Part shown: positions 26,679 to 35,164 of the stretch, piece by piece | How positions within the stretch are numbered: the stretch's first letter is position 1 | Layout of the letters: each line of letters opens with the position of its first letter | NCBI GenBank assembly: GCA_018433765.1 | Contig: JAHDQO010000001.1 | Coordinates: 62,001 to 126,000 of the forward strand | From: Tissierellales bacterium | GTDB taxonomy: Bacteria > Bacillota > Clostridia > Tissierellales > Sedimentibacteraceae | Reading direction: 5' to 3' | Length of the DNA: 64,000 nt | Notes under the pieces: generated by a model | Databases searched by the model: none | What the model saw: the letters and a program-made list of their open reading frames with translations, nothing else | What the model was told of the DNA's origin: nothing | Made by a program: the position numbers and the translations under genes

Positions 26679-27287
26679 TTGAAAAGAATATATATACAGC
26701 TTAAAGATGAATGCTTTGCTAAAACAGGTGATAAAATAGCTGTTAAGGACTTAGCTGTACTGATAGTGCAAGGAATAGATAAAGATAAAGTTATGAATTT
26801 AAAAGTATTAGATGTTCCAAAAGATAAACAGTATGAAGTAGTATCAATTTTGACAGTTATTGAAGAGATAAAAAAAATATATCCAGATGTTGATATTTTT
26901 CCTTTGTCAAATTCTGAAATACTAATAAAAATCTCAGAAGATAGACAAAAAAATAAATTATTTGAATTTTTAAAAATGTTACTAGTTTGTATTATTATAT
27001 TTATAGGTGCTGCATTTGCCTTAATGAATTTTCATGAAGATGTTAATATGGCTGATGTTCAGGCAAGAATTTATAAAATTATAACAGGAATTGAAAATGA
27101 AAGGCCTTTGATTATGCAAATACCATATTCATTAGGTATTGGTTTAGGAGTTGCAGTGTTTTTTAACCATATCTCAGTAAATAAATACAAAAAAGAACCT
27201 AGTCCTATGGATATAGAAATAGATTCATATAAGAAAAACATATATGACTACATTCTTCAAAATGAAAAAAATACTGAAGAAAAATGA
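26679..27287 (+). CDS. spoVAA: Stage V sporulation protein AA
   Basis: This 202-residue protein starts at TTG 26679 with AAGGAGA at 9 bases; the frame is open further upstream without a ribosome site. The C-terminal half has two membrane segments around the family motif NFHEDVNM, then IYKIITG, ERPLIMQIPYSLGIGLG and FFNHIS, which match SpoVAA closely (the B. subtilis protein has about 206 residues). SpoVA proteins form the inner-membrane channel that moves dipicolinic acid into the forespore and out at germination. The expected next gene, spoVAB, lies 424 bases away behind a repeat block. No spoVAC-spoVAD-spoVAE genes are in the window. Confidence 0.87.
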   Translation: MKRIYIQLKDECFAKTGDKIAVKDLAVLIVQGIDKDKVMNLKVLDVPKDKQYEVVSILTVIEEIKKIYPDVDIFPLSNSEILIKISEDRQKNKLFEFLKMLLVCIIIFIGAAFALMNFHEDVNMADVQARIYKIITGIENERPLIMQIPYSLGIGLGVAVFFNHISVNKYKKEPSPMDIEIDSYKKNIYDYILQNEKNTEEK

Positions 27288-27296
27288 ATTAATTGC

Positions 27297-27411
27297 AAAG
27301 CAATTAAAACGAGAAACGAGAAAGTAGGAATGAGTAACAAGGTGGCTTTACTAACGTAAAGCAATTAAAACGAGAAACGAGAAAGTAGGAATGAGTAACA
27401 AGGTGGCTTTA
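27297..27411 (+). repeat. Perfect 54-nt tandem duplication between spoVAA and spoVAB
   Basis: 27297-27350 and 27358-27411 are identical over 54 bases (from AAAGCAATTAAAACG to GGTGGCTTTA), with a 7-base linker CTAACGT (period 61). Related sequence occurs at 48.7 kb and, inverted, at 56.19-56.24 kb. Two units only and no spacer diversity, so it is not a CRISPR array. Confidence 0.85.
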
Positions 27412-27417
27412 AGCTTA

Positions 27418-27564
27418 TGAATGGAGAAATGTGAAATGAGAATGGAGAATTAAAGGATAGTTTTTTATGAATAAAAACTTTTGAATTTTACTTAAATTAA
27501 TAAATTTTCTTTTAGAAAATTTACACCATGTTCCTCATTACTAGTTACTTATCACTTGTTTTAC
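27418..27564 (+). repeat. Dispersed repeat, plus-strand copy of a long inverted pair
   Basis: About 145 bases match the reverse complement of 36108-36253 with roughly nine to ten differences by eye. It starts ATGAATGGAGAAATG and ends with CTCATTACTAGTTACTTATCACTTGTT. A shortened copy lies at 41814-41870. The two long copies face each other across 8.5 kb. Confidence 0.85.
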
Positions 27565-27700
27565 CAAAACGATTTACGAAGAATGAGTAAATTACATTGT
27601 TACTAGTTTTTAGTTTTGCAAGTAATTGCAAACATATTTCAGTGTTTTCTGTGTCCTTCCGTGGTTAATTAAATATCAACTGTATTTCTATATTATTTTG
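27565..27700 (+). repeat. Continuation of the dispersed repeat, matching 18.08-18.19 kb
   Basis: AATGAGTAAATTACATTGTTACTAGTTTTTAGTTTTGC-type sequence followed by AGTGTTTTCTGTGTCC, TTCCGTGGTTAAT is the inverse of 18081-18190. The CCGTGG end also appears at 36.09 and 41.86 kb. Confidence 0.7.
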
Positions 27701-27711
27701 GGGGTGTGATT

Positions 27712-28119
27712 ATGAAAATTATTGCTGCTTTTTTTGGATTATGTGAGGGTTTTGTAGTTGGAGGTGCTCTTGTAGCTTTTATAATTGTATTAGATATAGT
27801 ATCAAGACTAGCACAAGTAACTAGTACCGAAGATAAAACAAAAATATATGAAGTAACAATTATTGCTTCAGTAGTTTTAATTTCTTTAGCATATTTTTTT
27901 GATTTTAGATTAGGTTTTTCAAATATAATCACTATAGTTATTGGTGTAATAATGGGATTGTTTATTGGAATGCTGAGTTCTGCTCTTGCAGAAGTAACAA
28001 ATGTCATACCAATCATCGTAGATAGATTTTGTTTAAGAAAATATACAAAATATATATTATTTTCTCTGTTGACTGGGAAAGTAGCTGGTGCTCTATTTTA
28101 TTGGATTTTTCTTAACTAG
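27712..28119 (+). CDS. spoVAB: Stage V sporulation protein AB
   Basis: This 135-residue membrane protein has four to five hydrophobic segments. GLCEGFVVGGALVAFIIVLDIVSRLAQVT at the N-terminus and GLFIGMLSSALAEVTNVIPIIVDRF in the second half match SpoVAB (about 140 residues in B. subtilis). It acts with SpoVAA and other SpoVA proteins in dipicolinate movement across the forespore membrane. ATG 27712 has GGGGGTG at 6 bases; GTG 27706 lies within that sequence. It is separated from spoVAA by a repeat block, and it ends one base before the stop of the convergent gerA operon, with no terminator between. Confidence 0.85.
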   Translation: MKIIAAFFGLCEGFVVGGALVAFIIVLDIVSRLAQVTSTEDKTKIYEVTIIASVVLISLAYFFDFRLGFSNIITIVIGVIMGLFIGMLSSALAEVTNVIPIIVDRFCLRKYTKYILFSLLTGKVAGALFYWIFLN

Positions 28120-29214
28120 TTAAATTTTATTTGCTTTGGTACGATTTTTAAACTTTGCTATTAAATAGATAATAATAGGTATTAGTACTTGTATAACAGC
28201 ATATATAGGGCTTTCGGGGACTAATATACTTTTGAATTCTATACTGTTTGACCAAAGAGTTTGAGCTAATATTAAGATCATAATAGAGATAGAAACAGTA
28301 TATATTATTTTATTCTTAATTTGCTTAATGGATAAAGCTATTTGTGTAGCACAATATAAATAAACTGATAATTTTAAAAATATTGAACTAATCCATACAA
28401 TTAGTATTATTGTATCCATTCTTTGAAGAATATTTTCTGTGCTCACATATTTTGCTAAAGATATAAAAGGAAAAGTTAATAATTCAGTTGTACAGCCAAA
28501 TATAGATATGATCGTAGTTGTAATAACTAAAATAATGATGACAATAATAATTACAGAATTTATAATAGATTTTGTTATATTCTCTATATCATTAACTTTA
28601 GATGATAGTATTAATAAAATTAACAATTGACCACCCCAAATACTTAATCCATAAGTACCTTCAATAATAGAAGATGGTTTTTGAGATAATAATGGTAGTA
28701 ATGTATTAAGTTCTATTGAGGGAATTGAAATAATAACTATTAGAGAGATTGTAATTATAAATACAATAAATATAAATTCTCCTACTCTTCCTAAAACTTC
28801 AATATCCTTATATACTACATAAATGCATGGTATTAAAATACCAACTGAAAAAAACAATGTTGGAGTTTCGTAATAGATAGTTTCATTCAAGAAAAACCCA
28901 AATTCACGCAAAACTGAAGAAGTAGTATGTAGGAAAAAAGTTAGATAAATAATTCCTAATAAAATTCCTATCTTATTACCTAATACACTTTTACATATAT
29001 CAATAAAATTTTTACCTGGATACATTTTAACTAATTTAGTAAAAAATAATGAGTATAATATCATAGCTATACCTATAATTAGTATAGAAATCCAATAATC
29101 TTGTTTAGCTTTTTTATATATTGAGGCTGCAAGAAATAACATACTTGTAGAAGGTATTATAGTTATTAAAATTAAACATAATTGGTTTAAAGATATTTTA
29201 CCATTATTAATCAT
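28120..29214 (-). CDS. GerAB-type spore germination permease (second copy)
   Basis: This 364-residue protein has about ten membrane segments of the APC superfamily. It begins GKISLNQLCLILITIIPSTSMLFLA, with the family patterns YPGKNFIDICKSVLGN, FFLNETIYYETPTLFFSVGILIPC and a C-terminal basic tail. GerAB-family proteins are the receptor subunits that bind nutrient germinants in the spore inner membrane. It is the last gene of the operon, 13 bases after the GerC gene. It is clearly related to the GerAB protein at 30365-31465 (the same SWFFS-like loop and start motif), so the operon has two B subunits. Confidence 0.87.
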   Translation of the reverse strand: MINNGKISLNQLCLILITIIPSTSMLFLAASIYKKAKQDYWISILIIGIAMILYSLFFTKLVKMYPGKNFIDICKSVLGNKIGILLGIIYLTFFLHTTSSVLREFGFFLNETIYYETPTLFFSVGILIPCIYVVYKDIEVLGRVGEFIFIVFIITISLIVIISIPSIELNTLLPLLSQKPSSIIEGTYGLSIWGGQLLILLILSSKVNDIENITKSIINSVIIIVIIILVITTTIISIFGCTTELLTFPFISLAKYVSTENILQRMDTIILIVWISSIFLKLSVYLYCATQIALSIKQIKNKIIYTVSISIMILILAQTLWSNSIEFKSILVPESPIYAVIQVLIPIIIYLIAKFKNRTKANKI

Positions 29215-29227
29215 TTTATCACCTTAT

Positions 29228-30361
29228 TTATGATTTTAGTCCAGTTTTATAAATATTTGTATTTACATTTATATTTACTTTTAGTTCAGGAAAAATGCTT
29301 TTCCAATCTTCTTCTATTTGTTTCCATCTCTTTGGATCTTTTTTATAAATTATAGATGAAAATCCTATAAAATCAGTATCTATATTTTTAGATTTTTTTA
29401 TTGTTGATTCAATTTCTTTTTTAATTACTTCTGATGAATACTTCTCTAGTGATTCTATATAGTCTAGTGATATATAACTGGTGAAATTTTCAATATCTCC
29501 TAAACTTGAATCAACATTTACTGTTATATTTATAATAGGAATATTATTTTCAAAATTAACATCAATTTTTGTCTTGCTTTGAATTATTTCAATTCCATGT
29601 TTTACACCATCCATTTCTACATTTACAATACCGCTTTTAACTTTGCCATTAATCCAAAGGTAACCTCTTGTTTGGATCTTATCTATCCAGTCAATAAGCT
29701 TAAAATCTTTAATGACTGCTGTACCATCTAACTTCAAACTTTTATTTATATTATCAATTGTGATTGCAGGAATTAGTGCAGTACCATTAAGGTCTATAAC
29801 ATGCTGACCAAGATGCAGTAAATCAACAGCATATACATAAGAAGTATTCTTGTAAGATTCTAATAAATCACTTATTCCAAAAGCAGTATTAGATTCAAAT
29901 GGAACTTTAGATTTCAAGATTTCTTCAGCTGAAGTTTTTGAAACTAATACCCACATTCTAAACCTAATTTCATGATCTCTTGATAGGTAATCTAAAACTT
30001 GATCAATACCTTGTTTTGCACAGTCTGACCCTAAGATTATAACTTCACAGTGAGACCACATCCCTTTTCTTCCTGACACTAGAGAAAAATTTCTAGCAGC
30101 ATCAAAAATATTTTTACCGGAAGTAAATATAGTATCTTTTATTTTTGTTTCAGATCCGCTTTTAATTCCTTCTTCTCCAGCGGTAATTTCTTCAGAAATT
30201 ACTGTTTGCAGTGTTAAGTGTATCTCATCTTCATTTCTATCAATACCTACTCCACTTATGATTGATTTCTCACTTAAATCTGTTTTGTTCCAGCATCCGC
30301 ATAAACATATAGGTATAATAAGCAAAATAGAAATACAAAGTTTTATTTTAATAGTATGCAT
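29228..30361 (-). CDS. gerAC: Ger(x)C family spore germination lipoprotein
   Basis: This 377-residue protein has a lipoprotein signal (IPICLCGCWNKTDL, lipid-bearing C23 after LCG), then the family start SEKSIISGVGIDRNEDEIHLTLQTV, SGRKGMWSHCEVIILG, and a C-terminal domain ending SIIYKKDPKRWKQIEEDWKSIFPEL. GerC subunits anchor the GerA-type receptor complex on the outer side of the spore inner membrane. The ATG has AAAGGAAA upstream, inside the end of the first gerAB gene; only three bases separate the two genes. Confidence 0.9.
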   Translation of the reverse strand: MHTIKIKLCISILLIIPICLCGCWNKTDLSEKSIISGVGIDRNEDEIHLTLQTVISEEITAGEEGIKSGSETKIKDTIFTSGKNIFDAARNFSLVSGRKGMWSHCEVIILGSDCAKQGIDQVLDYLSRDHEIRFRMWVLVSKTSAEEILKSKVPFESNTAFGISDLLESYKNTSYVYAVDLLHLGQHVIDLNGTALIPAITIDNINKSLKLDGTAVIKDFKLIDWIDKIQTRGYLWINGKVKSGIVNVEMDGVKHGIEIIQSKTKIDVNFENNIPIINITVNVDSSLGDIENFTSYISLDYIESLEKYSSEVIKKEIESTIKKSKNIDTDFIGFSSIIYKKDPKRWKQIEEDWKSIFPELKVNINVNTNIYKTGLKS

Positions 30362-30364
30362 ATA

Positions 30365-31465
30365 TTATTTCCTTTCCTTGTTTTTTTTGAAAAATCTTTT
30401 TTTCAATTTTGCTACGATAAAAAGCATAATAGGCAAGCCTATTTGTATAATAGTGTATACAATCGAATATTGAGTTAATATTTTTTCTTTTAAAATTATG
30501 CCGCTATCCCATATAGTTTCAGATAAAACTAAAGTAAATATTCCTATGGGTATAATGAAATTTTTCATCTTAACTTTATATAAACTTGCAGCAGATTGTA
30601 CACTGCAGTAAAAGAAAATTGAAAATTTAAAAAATAATGCACTTACCCACATTATTAATATAAAAGTATCAATTCTAATGTTTCTTCCTATGCTTACATA
30701 TTGAGTTAAAGAAAGAAATGGATAAGTTAAAAATTCTGTAGTAGAACCAAAAACTGCAACAAGACACATAGATATAGGTATGATTAATAAAGCCATGATA
30801 ATTATTGAAAAGATAACAGATCTAGTTAATTTTTCTTTTTTTTCTATAAAACATGCAAACATTAGTATAATAATAAATTCTCCAACCCAAACAATTAACC
30901 TTAATGACCCTTCAAATATAGACATAGGACTGTTGGCTAATATAGGAGTAAGTTTGCTCATGTCTGTATCAAAAAAAGAAAAGAATAATATGAAAAGTAA
31001 TGAAATACAAAAAACTCCTATAACAAATTGACCAATTCTTGCTATTGATTCTATGCCTGTGTATAAAATATAAATGCAGGGAATTAAGATAAATAGTGAA
31101 AAAAACCAAGTAGGTGTTTCATAATAAAGTGATCCATTTAAAAAGTCACTAAATTCTCTTATAAGAACTGCATTTATATGTATAAAAAAACCTAAAAATA
31201 TAAAACCTATGAATTTACCTAGAATTAATCCTAATACTGATTCTGATATTTGTATTAAATTCTTTTTTTCGTACATTTTAGCTAGTTTAGTTAAAATAAT
31301 AGAAAAAGATATGCAATATACAGCAACAAGAGATAAAGAAATCCACATGTCCTGCTTTGCATTCTCATATACATCTGATAAAACAAACAATAAGCTAGTT
31401 GAAGGGATAGCTACTATCAGTATAATATTAAACTGAGTCATAGAAATTTTACCATTATTTTTCAT
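30365..31465 (-). CDS. gerAB: GerAB-type spore germination permease (first copy)
   Basis: This 366-residue protein has about ten membrane segments. GKISMTQFNIILIVAIPSTSLLFVLS at the start, YEKKNLIQISESVLGLILG, EFSDFLNGSLYYETPTWFFSLFILIPC and a basic C-terminus (KLKKRFFKKNKERK) are GerAB features. The start overlaps the end of gerAA by 11 bases, so the A and B subunits are translationally coupled. With the second B gene downstream, the operon could build two different receptors on the same A and C subunits, or one heteromeric receptor. Confidence 0.88.
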   Translation of the reverse strand: MKNNGKISMTQFNIILIVAIPSTSLLFVLSDVYENAKQDMWISLSLVAVYCISFSIILTKLAKMYEKKNLIQISESVLGLILGKFIGFIFLGFFIHINAVLIREFSDFLNGSLYYETPTWFFSLFILIPCIYILYTGIESIARIGQFVIGVFCISLLFILFFSFFDTDMSKLTPILANSPMSIFEGSLRLIVWVGEFIIILMFACFIEKKEKLTRSVIFSIIIMALLIIPISMCLVAVFGSTTEFLTYPFLSLTQYVSIGRNIRIDTFILIMWVSALFFKFSIFFYCSVQSAASLYKVKMKNFIIPIGIFTLVLSETIWDSGIILKEKILTQYSIVYTIIQIGLPIMLFIVAKLKKRFFKKNKERK

Positions 31466-33029
31466 CTTTATCGCCCGCTTGTTTAGTGTCCTGATTATTA
31501 CTTTGTACTTTTTTTGAAAAATTAATAGACTTTGGTTTGTAGTTCATTCTCCATAAAGGATATTTAATAAAAACATCCTTTAAGTCATTTGGTATAGTAG
31601 GTGCTATTGGTGCAAGATAAGGAACTCCAAAAGAGGTAGAAGAAGTCAGTTTAATTAAAATCATAATACTACCTATAAGTACACCAAATAATCCTGATAA
31701 GCTAGCTAAAATAGCTAAAGCAAATTTAGATACTAAAACTAATGTATCTTGCGGCATAACTATGAAACCGCATATACCAGATAAAGCTGTAACCATTACA
31801 GTAGGGTTACTAACAATACCTGCTTTAACAGCTGCTTCACCTAGAATTAAACCTCCTACAATACTTACAGCCATACCTATATGCTTAGGCATACGTATCC
31901 CTGCTTCTTTTAACACTTCAAAAAATACTAACATTAGCAGCATTTCACTTGTTGGCTTAAATGGTATTCCTTGTCTGCTTGCTGCAATAGTTATTATTAA
32001 TTGTGTGGGAAGTATTTCTAAATGATATGTTAAAGCAGCTATATAAATTGCTGGAAGGAAAATGCTTAATAATAATGCTATTATTCTTATCCATCTAATA
32101 ATGGTTCCTCTCCAAGGCTTGTTATAGTAATCTTCACTTGATTGTAAACTTTCTACAAATAGATGGGGAGCAGTTAAAACAAATGGTGTACCGTCAGTTA
32201 ATATTGCTATTCTTCCTTCAAACATTTTTGCAGCAGCAACATCTGGTTTTTCTGTATTACCTATTAATGGAAGTATAGTAGTTTTACTACCTACTAGTAA
32301 TTGTTCAATATATCCTGATTCTAATATATAATCTATATTAATGCTTTCAATTTTTTTTCTCATTTCTATTACTAGGTCATTGCTCACAACATCTTTTATA
32401 TAAGCAATACAAACATCAGTTTTAGATATACTTCCTACTGTAAAATTTTCAAATATTAGATTTGGAGATTTTATTTTTCTTCTTAAAAGAGCCGTATTAA
32501 ATCTTATACTTTCTACAAATCCTTCTCTTGGTCCTCTAACTACTGATTCACTAGGAGGTTCATCTACATTTCTACTTTTCCAGCCTCTAGTGTTGATTTG
32601 AAAAGCACAGTTAGAAGTGTTTATCAGTAATACAGATTCTCCTGATAATATAGCATCAATTATTTGGGATATAGTATTTATTTTCTTAATTTCTGATACT
32701 GTTAATAAATGATTAGAAACATAATCTGTAATATTTTCATTTTCATAATTTATGTCTGGATTAGTAGATTGCATTAATTGCAATAAAGCATTTTCATTTA
32801 GGATTCTAGGTTCTATAAGTCCATCTATATAAATAACTACAGCATTTTCATTAAAAGGCTGAAGAACAAATTTTCTAAAAACTACATCGCAGCTACTGTT
32901 TAATATATTTTTAATTTTTACAACATTTTGTTCAAGATTTTTAGTTATAAAATCATCTATTTTATTAGAATTGTTAATTTTTCTTTTATTATTATCTTTT
33001 TTAAATAAATTATAAAAAAATGGTTTCAA
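31455..33029 (-). CDS. gerAA: GerA-family spore germination protein (A subunit)
   Basis: This 524-residue protein has a soluble N-terminal domain (residues 1-280, with FQINTRGWKSRNVDEPPSE, VVRGPREGFVESIR) and about five to six membrane segments after residue 290 (RGTIIRWIRIIALLLSIFLPA in part), then LVFFEVLKEAGIRMPKHIG and VGGLILGEAAV. These are the marks of GerAA/SpoVAF proteins, now understood as nutrient-gated channel subunits of the spore inner membrane. The TTG start at 33029 has AGGAGG at 7 bases. It is the first gene of the four-gene operon; forespore (sigma-G) transcription is expected, but I could not fix a promoter. Confidence 0.92.
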   Translation of the reverse strand: MKPFFYNLFKKDNNKRKINNSNKIDDFITKNLEQNVVKIKNILNSSCDVVFRKFVLQPFNENAVVIYIDGLIEPRILNENALLQLMQSTNPDINYENENITDYVSNHLLTVSEIKKINTISQIIDAILSGESVLLINTSNCAFQINTRGWKSRNVDEPPSESVVRGPREGFVESIRFNTALLRRKIKSPNLIFENFTVGSISKTDVCIAYIKDVVSNDLVIEMRKKIESINIDYILESGYIEQLLVGSKTTILPLIGNTEKPDVAAAKMFEGRIAILTDGTPFVLTAPHLFVESLQSSEDYYNKPWRGTIIRWIRIIALLLSIFLPAIYIAALTYHLEILPTQLIITIAASRQGIPFKPTSEMLLMLVFFEVLKEAGIRMPKHIGMAVSIVGGLILGEAAVKAGIVSNPTVMVTALSGICGFIVMPQDTLVLVSKFALAILASLSGLFGVLIGSIMILIKLTSSTSFGVPYLAPIAPTIPNDLKDVFIKYPLWRMNYKPKSINFSKKVQSNNQDTKQAGDKDEK

Positions 33030-33313
33030 AACAAAACCTCCTAAAAAATATAGTTGATAGTTAATGATGGTTTACTCATTTTTCGCAAATCAACTATCAA
33101 CTGCTTTTTAATTATAATTTCTTAATATTTAGTATTTATCTAGTATTGTAAATAAATTCATTTATAAAGATGTTATTAATAGTATTAAATAGTAAAATTA
33201 GTAAAAAATATTTTTAATGTATGGTATGTTATTATATAATAGAATTTATATATCTAAAAAAAATGAACATTTTATCTATCTAAATACTCTTACATATGTA
33301 AGGAGGTTTTGAC
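33030..33313. other. Divergent region between gerAA and the sigma factor gene
   Basis: These 284 bases include AGTTGATAGTT (33052-33062) and AACTATCAACT (33092-33102), a perfect 11-bp inverted repeat followed by a T-rich run, whose loop TTTACTCATT also occurs in the 18.15-kb and 56.15-kb repeats. TATAAT at 33235-33240 may be a -10 box for the sigma factor gene, but its -35 partner is weak. Confidence 0.5.
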
Positions 33314-33832
33314 TTGAATGATTTACTTGTAAAAAGAGCTAAAAAAGGTGATAAAGAAGCTTTATTGAATTTAATCATGTTTCAAAAAGATCAGTATTAT
33401 AAATTAGCATATGTTTATCTAAATAATAAAGAAGATTCTTTAGATGCTCTAGAAGATATGATAGTAATATTATATGAAAAAATTAAGACTTTAAAAAAAA
33501 TAGAATTTTTTTATAGTTGGAGTAAAAGTATATTAGTGAATATATGTAGAAAAAAACTAAAAGAAAGAAAAAAAATTATATTTACTGATGAGCAGTTGCT
33601 AGAAAATGAAACAATCTCTGAAGAATCAATTGAAGATAAGTTAGCTATAGAATTTTGCATAAACAATCTCAGTTTAGCTCAGCAGGAGACAATTAAACTC
33701 AAATATTATATTGATATGGATTATTCTACAATTGCTAGTATGCTTAATATACCTATAGGTACTGTTAAATCTAGACTTTCGATATCACTTAAGAAATTAA
33801 AAGAGTGTTTGGAGGGGAAAAGTAATGAATAA
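33314..33832 (+). CDS. ECF-type (sigma-70 family) RNA polymerase sigma factor
   Basis: This 172-residue protein has region 2 (residues 10-75: KKGDKEALLNLIMFQKDQYYKLAYVYLNN, then DALEDMIVILYEKI) and region 4 (LSLAQQETIKLKYYIDMDYSTIASMLNIPIGTVKSRLSISLKKLK), joined by a short linker, as in extracytoplasmic-function sigma factors. The TTG start at 33314 has AAGGAGG at 7 bases. The following gene overlaps by 8 bases and encodes a membrane protein of the anti-sigma type, so the pair should sense a surface signal. It is transcribed away from the gerA operon. The regulon is unknown. Confidence 0.85.
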   Translation: MNDLLVKRAKKGDKEALLNLIMFQKDQYYKLAYVYLNNKEDSLDALEDMIVILYEKIKTLKKIEFFYSWSKSILVNICRKKLKERKKIIFTDEQLLENETISEESIEDKLAIEFCINNLSLAQQETIKLKYYIDMDYSTIASMLNIPIGTVKSRLSISLKKLKECLEGKSNE

Positions 33833-35123
33833 TATAGAAGATATTTTATCTGAAAAAGGTAAAGATTTAAAAAAAACAAAAGCTCCTGATGAGATGGAGA
33901 CAAGGTTAAGAAATGCACTAAGTGCAAAGAAAACAATAAAAAGAAATAATAATTATAAAAGGATAGCTTCTATTGCTGTAACACTTTTTCTAGTGTTTTC
34001 AATCCTTAATTTTGATACACTAGCTTATATAGGTAAAAGATTTCTTGGGTATGATGAAATATTAAGAAATGATATAGAAAAATTAAATGAATTAGGAGAA
34101 GGACAGACAATAGCAAAAACTCAAGAAATTACTAATAACTTATCAATACATTTAGATGGGGTTATGCTTGATGATACTCAATTATTAGTTTTTTATAGAG
34201 TAGAAAAAAAAGATGGAAAAATAGATGAGATTTATATTAATCCACCATCTATAAATAGTTTATTTGACAGATGCTATCACCAACATTCAACAGGGAAAGT
34301 AAATGAAGATAAAACAGAAATATCATATGTAGCTTCATATGAAACACCAGGTTTATTTAGTAAAAATTTCAATTTTAAAGGTACAGTCCAGTATCAAAAT
34401 AAAAACTATGAATTTGACATAGAATTTAAGCTTGATAGAAATAAGGCTGTTGGTAAAACTGTAAAAATAGATATAAATAAAAAAATAAATATAGACAGTA
34501 CAAATGTAGTAATTAAAAAATTGATTATATCTCCAACTCAAACTATTATTGAAGGTAATTTAGAAACTAAATCTGATAGAAACAGCATGCACAGTGAAAG
34601 AGTACAGCCAGATATAGATATTAAATTAATTACTGATGGTAATAAAGTTATTAATTATAGTGGTAAAAATATTTCTTCATCAATAAGAGGTACTAAATTT
34701 AGTTGTGAATATGAATCTTTGCCTAAAAATATAGAGTCCCTTGAAATGATAATAGAAAAAGTTAAAGTTTATAATAAAATAAATGAAGAAGTATCGGTAC
34801 ATGATAACTATAATACTATAATAGATGGACAATATTTTGAGATTTTAGATGTTTCAACAAAAGAAAATAAAACATTTATTACAGTAAAATCAGAAGAAAG
34901 TACTCAGTTTATAAACGTATCACTTTTTGCAGAAAATACTGAACTGGAATTTGATAAAACTATAGTTGAAGATTATGAAAAAGTAGTTGAAGGAAAAGAA
35001 GTCAAAATATATTATATTAGGACATTTGTATTTAATGGAAATGGAAATAATTTAAAAATGAATATTGAAAGTATATATCATAATAAAAATGTTAATGAAA
35101 AAATTAAATTATTAGAAAAATAA
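33825..35123 (+). CDS. DUF4179-type membrane protein, probable anti-sigma factor
   Basis: This 432-residue protein has a cytoplasmic N-terminus of about 45 residues (KAPDEMETRLRNAL), one membrane segment (RIASIAVTLFLVFSILNF, about 46-63) and a large external domain of beta strands: YIGKRFLGYDEI and LSIHLDGVMLDDTQLLVFYRVE are typical of DUF4179 proteins, which are encoded next to ECF sigma factors in Firmicutes. The start lies 8 bases inside the sigma gene and shares its GGAGGGG ribosome site. It most likely holds the sigma factor inactive until an envelope signal is received. No zinc HxxxCxxC anti-sigma motif is present. A terminator follows. Confidence 0.78.
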   Translation: MNNIEDILSEKGKDLKKTKAPDEMETRLRNALSAKKTIKRNNNYKRIASIAVTLFLVFSILNFDTLAYIGKRFLGYDEILRNDIEKLNELGEGQTIAKTQEITNNLSIHLDGVMLDDTQLLVFYRVEKKDGKIDEIYINPPSINSLFDRCYHQHSTGKVNEDKTEISYVASYETPGLFSKNFNFKGTVQYQNKNYEFDIEFKLDRNKAVGKTVKIDINKKINIDSTNVVIKKLIISPTQTIIEGNLETKSDRNSMHSERVQPDIDIKLITDGNKVINYSGKNISSSIRGTKFSCEYESLPKNIESLEMIIEKVKVYNKINEEVSVHDNYNTIIDGQYFEILDVSTKENKTFITVKSEESTQFINVSLFAENTELEFDKTIVEDYEKVVEGKEVKIYYIRTFVFNGNGNNLKMNIESIYHNKNVNEKIKLLEK

Positions 35124-35129
35124 AAAATA

Positions 35130-35164
35130 AAATCGTTTCTCAAATATAGAGAAACGATTTTTTT
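35130..35164. terminator. Bidirectional terminator
   Basis: AAATCGTTTCTC, 7-base loop, GAGAAACGATTT, then TTTT; A's precede the left arm, so it also serves the convergent YitT-family gene, whose stop lies at 35163. Confidence 0.85.

Noticed and set aside
27297-27411. Possible mini-CRISPR
   Set aside because: Only two 54-nt units with a 7-base linker, no spacer diversity, no cas genes; it is a simple tandem duplication.
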